Source: Bradyrhizobium sp. | Lineage (GTDB): Bacteria > Pseudomonadota > Alphaproteobacteria > Rhizobiales > Xanthobacteraceae | Assembly (NCBI RefSeq): GCF_022844465.1 | Contig: NZ_JALHLP010000024.1 | Coordinates: 1 to 64,000 of the forward strand | Reading direction: 5' to 3' | DNA: 64,000 nt | Shown: positions 57,835 to 64,000 of the stretch, piece by piece | Position numbering within the stretch: position 1 is the stretch's first letter | Layout of the letters: each line of letters begins with the position of its first letter | Made by a program: the position numbers and the translations under genes | The notes under the pieces: model-generated | Databases searched by the model: none | Told to the model about the DNA's origin: nothing | Seen by the model: only the letters and a program-made list of their open reading frames with translations

Positions 57835-58053
57835 CTACCCTTGATCCACCAGATCCTCCTCGAGGATCGCCATCTGAAACTGGAACGAGCGATCGTCATC
57901 CTCGTCATCGACGAACAGCACGCCGATAAACTCCTCGCCGATGTAAACTTCGGCGGAGTCGTCCTTCTTCGGCCGCGGCACGACGCGGATCTTGGGATTG
58001 CCGAATACGCGCTTGAGATAGGCGTCGAGTTTCCTGACTTCCTGAACGTCCAC
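57835..58053 (-). CDS. DUF3126 family protein
   Basis: 72 residues from the GTG at 58053, with GGAG seven bases upstream. The segment VDVQEVRKLDAYLKRVFGNPKIRVVPRPKKDDSAEVYIGEEFIGVLFVDDEDDDRSFQFQMAILEEDL is the whole of the DUF3126 family. Function unknown; it is commonly found next to cysE in alphaproteobacteria, as here (108 bases away). Confidence 0.9.
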   Translation of the reverse strand: MDVQEVRKLDAYLKRVFGNPKIRVVPRPKKDDSAEVYIGEEFIGVLFVDDEDDDRSFQFQMAILEEDLVDQG

Positions 58054-58160
58054 GGCCGTCTCCAATCGGATCAATGGTTTTCCGGGAGGGTTTTTAGGCC
58101 GAGACGGCGCGGTGCGCCAGCCGTATCTTCAACCGGCTTGACGGCAGAAAGCTTGTAAAA

Positions 58161-58988
58161 TCAAAGCCCGATCGCGTTGATCATCTGGTCCATGGTGCGC
58201 GACGGCTCGGCGCAACCAGCCTCGCCGACGATCCTGGCGGGGACGCCGGCCACCGTGACGTTGTGCGGCACCGGCTTCACCACCACCGAGCCGGCGGCGA
58301 TGCGCGCGCAGTGGCCGATCTCGATATTGCCGAGAATTTTCGCGCCTGCCCCGATCAGAACGCCGCGGCGAATCTTCGGATGCCGATCTTCGTTCTCCTT
58401 GCCGGTGCCGCCGAGGGTGACGCCGTGCAGGATCGAAACGTCGTCGTCGATGACCGCGGTCTCACCGCAGACAAAGCCGGTGGCGTGATCGAGGAAGATG
58501 CCGCGGCCGATCCGTGCGGCCGGATTGATGTCGGTCTGGAACACCGCCGAGGAGCGGCTCTGCAGGTAATAGGCGAAATCCTTGCGGCCCTTTTTGTAGA
58601 GCCAATGCGCCAGGCGGTGGGTCTGCAGGGCGTGGAAGCCCTTGAAGTAAAGCAAAGGATCGATGAAGCGCGAGGTGGCGGGATCGCGGTCATAGACCGC
58701 GATCAGATCGGCGCGAAACGCGTTGCCCAGATCGGGTTCGTCACGCAGCGCCTCGTCATAGGTCTGGCGGATCAAATCGCCCGACAGCGCCGAATGGTCG
58801 AGCCGCTCGGCCAGGCGATGCACCACCGAATCCTCCAGGCGGTCGTGATGCAGCACGGTCGAATAGATGAACGAGGCCAGCTCGGGCTCCCGGCGGACAA
58901 TGTCCTCGGCCTCGCCGCGAACGCGATCCCAGATCGGATCGAGCGCGGAAAGTTTCGTACCCTGCGGATTGACCTGATGCACTGCCAT
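58161..58988 (-). CDS. cysE: Serine O-acetyltransferase
   Basis: 275 residues from the ATG at 58988. It makes O-acetylserine from serine and acetyl-CoA, the entry to cysteine. The N-terminal helical domain (WDRVRGEAEDIVRREPELASFIYSTVLHHDRLEDSVVHRLAERLDH) precedes the hexapeptide beta-helix with DHATGFVCGETAVIDDDVSILHGVTLGGTGKENEDRHPKIRRGVLIGAGAKILGNIEIG, where the catalytic His and Asp lie. The C-terminal tail ends in MDQMINAIGL, with the terminal Ile that docks into cysteine synthase. DUF3126 follows. Confidence 0.94.
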   Translation of the reverse strand: MAVHQVNPQGTKLSALDPIWDRVRGEAEDIVRREPELASFIYSTVLHHDRLEDSVVHRLAERLDHSALSGDLIRQTYDEALRDEPDLGNAFRADLIAVYDRDPATSRFIDPLLYFKGFHALQTHRLAHWLYKKGRKDFAYYLQSRSSAVFQTDINPAARIGRGIFLDHATGFVCGETAVIDDDVSILHGVTLGGTGKENEDRHPKIRRGVLIGAGAKILGNIEIGHCARIAAGSVVVKPVPHNVTVAGVPARIVGEAGCAEPSRTMDQMINAIGL

Positions 58989-59204
58989 GATTGCGCTCGC
59001 AAATTCGCCTGTCGGGTTGCTCTTATAGCATAATCGACGCACGGATGTCCCGGTTGGGCTACGGCAAAGTAAACCGAAGCCGAACGCCTTCCACGTCAGT
59101 TCAAGGTGGTCGGCAATCCCCGGAAATCAAGCCAGCCCCGGGGGCCGCCTATTGACGAATTTCGGCCAGTCCGCCATGTCCGGACGCTGAGGATATGGGG
59201 CCAA

Positions 59205-60623
59205 ATGCGGGAAAATCACGTCAGCACGCAGATATTTCGGACGCGTAGCGCGGCCCGCTCGTGGGCCGCCTGGATCGCCGCCATCGCCATCCCGTTGATG
59301 TTGATCGCCCCGGCGCTGTGGAACGGCTATCCGCTGCTCCAGGTGGATACCGGCGGCTATCTGGCGCGGTGGCATGAAGGCTACCTGGTGCCCAGCCGCT
59401 CCACGGCGTTCGGCCTCTATCTCCATTTCGGCGAGGATTCAGCTTTCTGGATCAACCTCGGCATTCAGGCACTGGCAACACTGTGGATCCTGCAGCTGAC
59501 ACTGCGCGTGCTCGGCATATCCCAGCCGCTGCGGCTAATAGCAATCAGCCTGGCGCTCGCCCTGACCACCGCGCTGCCGTGGCTTGCGAGCACGCTTTTC
59601 ACCGACATCTTCGCCGGGCTATCGGTGCTTGCGCTTTTTGTTCTAGTCGCCCATGGCGACAGGACTTCGACACCGGAAAAATGCCTGCTGTTCGCGTTGA
59701 CGGCCTTCGCCGCGGCCACGCACAGCGCGACGCTTGGCGTGTTGCTCGGGCTCTGCTGCATCGGCTGGATCGCACGTCCCTTTCTGCGCGGACGGATTTC
59801 CGTTGCCGGACTGACCCAGGGCAGCCTCACCCTGATCGCGGGTGCTGCGATGCTGCTGGCGACGAACTTTGCGTTGTCGGGGCAATTGGCATGGACGCCG
59901 GGCGGTTACGGCGTCGCGTTCGGACGGATGCTGCAGGACGGCATCGTCGCGCGCTATTTGCGAGATCATTGTCCGCGACAGCAACTTAAACTGTGTCCCT
60001 ACCGCGATCAGCTTCCGGCCACCGCCGACAAGTTCCTGTGGGGCAAGAGCGTGTTCGACCGGCTGGGCCGCTTTCAGGGCCTGAACGACGAGATGAGCTT
60101 CATCGTATTGCGCTCGCTCGCCGAATACCCGGCCTGGCAGGCCAAGGCAGCGCTGATGGCGACCGCGCAGCAGCTCGTCCATGTCGGCACCGGCGAAGGC
60201 ACCAATGGCTGGCTCGGACACACCTACGGTATCGTCGAGCGCTATCTTCCGGCTCAACTGAAGCCGATGCGCGCAGCGCAGCAGCAACGCCGGCAATTCG
60301 ACTTTACCGCGATCAACTACGTCCACGTTCCCGTCGCCCTGGCGTCGATGCTGCTGGCCGCGAGCCTGTTCGGCCACGGGCTATGGCGCCGACCGCTCGA
60401 CGATCTCACGTTGCTCGCCGGGACGATCTCATTCGCCCTGCTCGGCAACGCCTTCATATGCGCCGTGATCTCGGGTCCGCACGATCGCTATGGCGCGCGC
60501 ATGGCGTGGCTCGCGACCACCGTTGTACTGATCGCAGCGTCGCGGCGTTTCACCGCCGAAGACGCGCGGCCCGCGACCGCTCATGGCCGCCGCGACAGGA
60601 AGTCGATGACGCCGGCCTTGTAG
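59205..60623 (+). CDS. Polytopic membrane protein, unknown
   Basis: 472 residues from the ATG at 59205 with about ten hydrophobic segments. It opens with a signal-like anchor and a periplasmic loop (GYPLLQVDTGGYLARWHEGYLVPSRSTAFGLYLHF), and other loops contain conserved-looking WLGHTYGIVERYLP and GPHDRYGARMAW. The layout resembles glycosyltransferase-39-like or O-antigen-related membrane proteins but no catalytic Asp pair stands out. Its 3' end overlaps the convergent hydrolase gene by 43 bases. Confidence 0.7.
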   Translation: MRENHVSTQIFRTRSAARSWAAWIAAIAIPLMLIAPALWNGYPLLQVDTGGYLARWHEGYLVPSRSTAFGLYLHFGEDSAFWINLGIQALATLWILQLTLRVLGISQPLRLIAISLALALTTALPWLASTLFTDIFAGLSVLALFVLVAHGDRTSTPEKCLLFALTAFAAATHSATLGVLLGLCCIGWIARPFLRGRISVAGLTQGSLTLIAGAAMLLATNFALSGQLAWTPGGYGVAFGRMLQDGIVARYLRDHCPRQQLKLCPYRDQLPATADKFLWGKSVFDRLGRFQGLNDEMSFIVLRSLAEYPAWQAKAALMATAQQLVHVGTGEGTNGWLGHTYGIVERYLPAQLKPMRAAQQQRRQFDFTAINYVHVPVALASMLLAASLFGHGLWRRPLDDLTLLAGTISFALLGNAFICAVISGPHDRYGARMAWLATTVVLIAASRRFTAEDARPATAHGRRDRKSMTPAL

Positions 60624-61333
60624 ACCTTGTCGCCGACCGCGCGCATGTGGTCGCGGTTTGGAATATCCACCACCTCGGAGCCCGGGATGATCTTGCCAAG
60701 CGCCGCGGCCGAGCCGGCGATTTCGTCCCTGGTGCCGACCGCGATCAGAACGGGTACGCCGATCGCGGCGGCTTGACCTGCGGTCATCAGCCGCCGCGAA
60801 CCGCGCAGGCACGCTGCCAGCGCCCGGCGGTCGGAACGGGTCTGGTCGGCAAAGGCGCGGAAGGTACGGCCGACCGGGTCGGTCACGTCTTGCAGCGAGG
60901 GCGCCTCCAGCGCGGCCGCCACGTTTTCGCCGGGCCCTCCCCCCTCGATCAGACCGATGCCGATGCCGCCGAGGATCGCCGAGCGCAGCCGCCGCGGTTG
61001 CTCGCGCGCCAGTTCCGCCGTAATCCGCGCGCCCAGCGAATAGCCCATGATGTCGGCGCGCGCGATGCCGAGGTGATCCAGCAGCGCGATGACGTCATTG
61101 GCCATCACGGCGATGTCATACTGCGCGGCATCGTAGAGCTTGGCCGATTCGCCGTGGCCGCGATTGTCGAGCGCGATGACGCGGCGACCAGCCTGCTTGA
61201 GGTCGGAAACCCAGGCCGGATAGACCCAGTTGACGTTCTTGCTAGAGGCAAAGCCGTGCACGAGCAGAACAGGATCGCCCTCGCCCTCGTCGAGATAGGC
61301 GATTTCGACGGCGCCGTTGTGAAAACTCGGCAT
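60581..61333 (-). CDS. Alpha/beta hydrolase
   Basis: 250 residues. Complete hydrolase core: oxyanion VLLVHGFASSKNVNW, LDNRGHGESAK, nucleophile MGYSLGARITAELA (GYSLG), acid in LIAVGTRDEIAG and His in PNRDHMRAVGDK. Similar to small esterase or haloperoxidase-like hydrolases; substrate unknown. The ATG at 61333 is placed just before the HGF region; the frame further upstream is not coding. Confidence 0.88.
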   Translation of the reverse strand: MPSFHNGAVEIAYLDEGEGDPVLLVHGFASSKNVNWVYPAWVSDLKQAGRRVIALDNRGHGESAKLYDAAQYDIAVMANDVIALLDHLGIARADIMGYSLGARITAELAREQPRRLRSAILGGIGIGLIEGGGPGENVAAALEAPSLQDVTDPVGRTFRAFADQTRSDRRALAACLRGSRRLMTAGQAAAIGVPVLIAVGTRDEIAGSAAALGKIIPGSEVVDIPNRDHMRAVGDKVYKAGVIDFLSRRP

Positions 61334-61401
61334 CGAAGGTTTCCGTTTTTCGGGAGATTGCGATCGGCGGTCAGGCAAGGGCTGCAAGAAGGGCTGCGAG
61401 T

Positions 61402-62598
61402 CTAGCCGGGCGCGACAACGCCCGCCAGAGCCGGGCCGTGCGGCAACCCGGCGGCCGCAGCCTGCAGCCGCGCCCGCCGCGCCTTCTTGCGACGCAGCCA
61501 CGCCATGGTGGCGCGCTCCGTGGTCGCCTTGATCGACGACAGGAAACCGAACAGCGTCAGCAGCGCGCCGAACACCCACATCGTCAGATTGAAGGCGCCG
61601 GTCGCCAGCAGCAGGGCGCCGCGGCCGAGCGTCTTCAGGATGGCGCGGGTCTGGCCGCCCTTGGCTTCCGCCAGCCGCGCGGCGCGTGCGACATCCTTCG
61701 GGCCCTGGGCGATGCGCAGCGTATCGAGCGCGCTGCGCGTGCCGGCCTTCTCGCCGACGCGTCCGACGTCCTTCGCCAGCCGCACCAGCGCGCCGGCCTT
61801 CTCGGCGCGGAACGCTGCCTTGATCGCGCTGACGGTCTCGACCGGCCGCAGCACCGAGCCCTTCGCGACCGCCTGCTGCAGGACGGGCGCATCGACGATG
61901 TCACGCGCCGAGCGGCCGGCCCATTGCGTCAGGCCCTCGCCCAGCCGTCCGACCTTGCGGGCATCCTTGACCAGGCTCAGCCCGGCGCGTACCGGCCCGA
62001 GGCCGCCGACGGAGACATAGGTCGCGGCCGTCACCGCAAGCCCGGCGGCGGCAAGGCCCAGCACCAGGCGGTCGACGTCCTCGCCCGTTGCCAGATGCTT
62101 GCCTTCGCGCACGACGTCCCTGATATCGCCGAACACGAGCAGGTCGCCGGCCACCGTGCCCGACAGGCTCGCGACGTCGTCGGCATGGCCGGTTACCAGT
62201 CCGGTGGCGAACCGCCTGGCGAAATGAGACGCCGAACCTGCCTCCGTCACGGCGTCGGCGACGCGCGTCGACACCGAGTCGCTGACAACGATGTTCTTGT
62301 CGCGTGCGAGTTCGAGAAAGCTGGCGGCGAGATCGGAATCGCCTGCTTCCAGCGCCGCCTCGATGTTGTCGGCGACCAGCGTCGGGCGGTTCCGGATGGC
62401 CGAATCGATCTGCATGTCGGCCAGCGCCACGGGGTCGTCCTGGGCCGCCAGAATGGCGCCGGCGTCGCGGGCATGCGGCCACAGCGCCGCGAACACCGCC
62501 GCGCTGAGCGCGATGCAGGCAAGCGCCATGGCCAACGCCGAACCGAGCCGCAACCGCGCCATCCCGGAAAATCCTGTTTTCGTGGTCTCACCCAACAT
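61402..62598 (-). CDS. Membrane-anchored hypothetical protein, alanine-rich
   Basis: 398 residues. An N-terminal anchor or signal (LGSALAMALACIALSAAVFAALWPHARDAG) and a C-terminal hydrophobic segment (ALLLATGAFNLTMWVFGALLTLFGFL) enclose a long helical, Ala/Arg-rich body (ALEAGDSDLAASFLELARDKNIVVSDSVSTRVADAV and VRPVETVSAIKAAFRAEKAGALVRLAKDVGRVGEKAG). No catalytic motif. It might lie in the inner membrane with both ends anchored. No operon partner. Confidence 0.65.
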   Translation of the reverse strand: MLGETTKTGFSGMARLRLGSALAMALACIALSAAVFAALWPHARDAGAILAAQDDPVALADMQIDSAIRNRPTLVADNIEAALEAGDSDLAASFLELARDKNIVVSDSVSTRVADAVTEAGSASHFARRFATGLVTGHADDVASLSGTVAGDLLVFGDIRDVVREGKHLATGEDVDRLVLGLAAAGLAVTAATYVSVGGLGPVRAGLSLVKDARKVGRLGEGLTQWAGRSARDIVDAPVLQQAVAKGSVLRPVETVSAIKAAFRAEKAGALVRLAKDVGRVGEKAGTRSALDTLRIAQGPKDVARAARLAEAKGGQTRAILKTLGRGALLLATGAFNLTMWVFGALLTLFGFLSSIKATTERATMAWLRRKKARRARLQAAAAGLPHGPALAGVVAPG

Positions 62599-62810
62599 GG
62601 TGTGCCGGTTTTAAGACACAACGGCCCCGACCAAAGAAGGGCTTCTCTTCGACGGCAACATTGTGTCGAATTTGCGCGGGCCATCGTGCGGCGGCCACTG
62701 CATCTCGGCTCTGGGAATCCGCTGCAGCCGCCGTTATGGTGCGCGGAATCTCGGGTTGCCGCGCCGCCAGGCGCGCGTCTGTCCGTCGTTACCATCCGAA
62801 GGTGAAGCTG

Positions 62811-63056
62811 ATGTCTGACCATGTCGTCCCGCATTTCCACAACGACGCCGGGGTCTCGGTCATCGAGATCGGCTCGCATGAGTTCATGTGCGTGGGCGCC
62901 AACCCGCCTTTCGACCATCCGCATGTGTTTCTCGACCTCGGCAACGACAACGAGATCATCTGTCCGTATTGCTCGACGCTCTACCGGTTTGCCGCGGATC
63001 TCGCCGCCGGCGAAGCCCGGCCGCCGGAATGCGTCCTGAAGGATGCGGTCGCCTGA
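62811..63056 (+). CDS. zf-CHCC (NDUFS6-like) zinc-finger protein
   Basis: 81 residues from the ATG at 62811. The zinc site is Cys in FMCVG, His in DHPHVFLDLG and the pair CPYC in IICPYCSTLYRF, the zf-CHCC pattern of mitochondrial complex I subunit NDUFS6 and its bacterial relatives. Alphaproteobacteria carry such proteins as a small accessory complex I factor. It precedes a monooxygenase gene by 7 bases. Confidence 0.88.
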   Translation: MSDHVVPHFHNDAGVSVIEIGSHEFMCVGANPPFDHPHVFLDLGNDNEIICPYCSTLYRFAADLAAGEARPPECVLKDAVA

Positions 63057-63062
63057 CGGTCG

Positions 63063-64000
63063 GTGACTGCCCCGCGCACCATCATCGTTGCGGGCGCCGG
63101 CATCGGGGGACTGACGGCGTCGCTGGCGCTCGCGGCAAGAGGCTTTCGCGTCGTCATCCTGGAAAAGGCCGAGCGGCTGGAGGAAGCCGGCGCGGGGTTG
63201 CAGCTTTCGCCGAATGCCAGCCGCATCCTGATCGACCTCGGCCTGCGGGAGCGGCTGGCGCCGCGCGCCGTGACGCCGGACGCCATCAGCATCATGAGCG
63301 CGCGCGCCGGCGGCGAGATCGCCCGCCTGCCGCTCGGCGAGGCCGCGGGCCTTCGCGCCGGCGCGCCCTATTGGGTGATGCATCGGGCCGATCTGCAGGG
63401 CGCGCTGCAGTCCGCCGTCAATGACCATCCCGACATCGAGCTTCGGCTCGGCTGCCAGTTCGACGACGTCGCTTCGCACGCCAGGGGACTGACGGTGGTG
63501 CAGCGCCGCGGCGACGCGCGGCGGCAGGAGACGGCGGTGGCGCTGGTCGGCGCCGACGGCATCTGGTCGGCGGTGCGCCACCAGCTATTCCCGCAAGTTC
63601 AGCCGCAATTCTCCGGCCTGATGGCGTGGCGCGGAACGCTCGATGCGACATCGCTGCCGCGCGAGCACGGCTCCGCCCGGGTGCAGCTCTGGATGGGGCC
63701 GAACGCGCATCTCGTCGCCTACCCGATCTCGGGCGCGCGCCAGATCAATGTCGTCGCCATCGTGCCGGGAGACTGGAACAGGCCCGGCTGGAGCGCGCCC
63801 GGCGAAGCCCGCGAAATCAGGAACGCCTTTGCCTCGCCGGACTGGCCTTCGACCGCGCGGATGCTGATCAACGCCGTCGACGGGTGGCGGCGATGGGCGC
63901 TGTTCACGCAGCCCGACATCGGCGAATGGAGCAGCGGCGCGGTAGCACTGCTCGGCGATGCCGCGCACGCGATGCTGCCGTTCGCCGCGCAGGGCGCGGG
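63063..64000 (+). CDS. FAD-dependent monooxygenase, partial (cut by window edge)
   Basis: GTG at 63063, open to the last base (312 residues seen). The N-terminal Rossmann motif GAGIGGLTASLALAARGF and the later GADGIWSAVRHQL and GDAAHAMLPFAAQGAG segments are those of the UbiH/PHBH flavin hydroxylase family. LQLSPNASRILIDLGL fits the salicylate-hydroxylase or 3-hydroxybenzoate-6-hydroxylase subgroup. It would hydroxylate an aromatic ring with NAD(P)H and oxygen; the substrate is not fixed by what is seen. The C-terminus is outside the window. Confidence 0.9.
   Translation, partial: MTAPRTIIVAGAGIGGLTASLALAARGFRVVILEKAERLEEAGAGLQLSPNASRILIDLGLRERLAPRAVTPDAISIMSARAGGEIARLPLGEAAGLRAGAPYWVMHRADLQGALQSAVNDHPDIELRLGCQFDDVASHARGLTVVQRRGDARRQETAVALVGADGIWSAVRHQLFPQVQPQFSGLMAWRGTLDATSLPREHGSARVQLWMGPNAHLVAYPISGARQINVVAIVPGDWNRPGWSAPGEAREIRNAFASPDWPSTARMLINAVDGWRRWALFTQPDIGEWSSGAVALLGDAAHAMLPFAAQGA

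Noticed and set aside
60581..61579. Longer alpha/beta-hydrolase start at 61579
   Set aside because: The added stretch overlaps the 3' part of another gene and has no fold content; ATG at 61333 precedes the core.
1..64000. CRISPR arrays, prophage, restriction-modification or secretion-system clusters
   Set aside because: No direct-repeat array with spacers and no phage, nuclease or secretion gene was seen on either strand.

Overview
The window reads as chromosome of a high-GC alphaproteobacterium of the Bradyrhizobium/Rhodopseudomonas group (Nitrobacteraceae). The basis is the gene families present (DUF2336, DUF3126, RopB/Omp31-like porin, HWE kinase, BTLCP peptidase, DUF6719- and DUF6949-like proteins), a ROSE RNA thermometer in front of a small heat-shock gene, CtrA-type TTAA-N7-TTAA boxes, and intergenic palindromic repeats that I recognise from Bradyrhizobium. 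Nearly everything is chromosomal housekeeping or accessory core; there is no phage, CRISPR array or conjugative region.

Layout. 1-2700: a decayed IS (DDE integrase with a 3' frameshift) ends beside tRNA-Gly(TCC). It is followed by a short transcription unit (promoter, near-perfect Shine-Dalgarno, 14-codon ORF, terminator), an A+T-richer HWE histidine kinase, and tRNA-Tyr(GTA). 2860-11480: rlmB, two small secreted proteins, a sulfatase, an NTF2-like protein, an SBP56/methanethiol-oxidase gene coupled to a membrane protein, a decapitated TctC/Bug receptor, a UreH-like Ni/Co transporter and a small secreted protein. 11600-21400: tRNA-Thr(TGT), an AI-2E permease with an unusual C-terminal domain, a structured RNA candidate, small proteins, an alpha/beta hydrolase, a RopB-like outer-membrane barrel, a lipoprotein, a TPR protein and an S10 peptidase. 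21660-29300 is a signalling block: secreted protein plus CHASE2 adenylate cyclase, nadK, receiver protein, Hpt protein, DUF2336 protein and a lytic transglycosylase with CtrA-like boxes. 29400-41200: hisI-folE, an IscU-like protein, a ClpP-fold periplasmic protein, yidD, an APC permease operon, an alpha/beta hydrolase, an MFS exporter, thrS and a nitroreductase. 41200-54500: PAS-GGDEF-EAL protein, secreted protein, patatin, CBS protein, rhomboid, PAS protein, enoyl-CoA hydratase, SLC13 transporter, host-attachment protein, PilZ protein, BTLCP peptidase and a heat-inducible sHSP. 54800-64000: small membrane proteins, a possible structured sRNA, gamma-carbonic anhydrase, cysE-DUF3126, a large membrane protein, an alpha/beta hydrolase, a zf-CHCC protein and a flavin monooxygenase cut by the window edge.

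How genes may work together: second-messenger and phosphorelay genes recur (cAMP cyclase, GGDEF/EAL, PilZ, CheY-like receiver, Hpt, HWE kinase, PAS proteins), and two of the neighbouring genes carry exact CtrA-type boxes, which points to cell-cycle or motility control. The less explained signals are mostly in RNA: the self-pairing Shine-Dalgarno mini-ORF cassette at 975-1179, a hairpin with a tRNA-Thr-anticodon-like loop ahead of thrS, and two terminator-ended structured intergenic RNAs at 13869-14051 and 55416-55553. All homology statements are from recognition of motifs by eye; no search was run.
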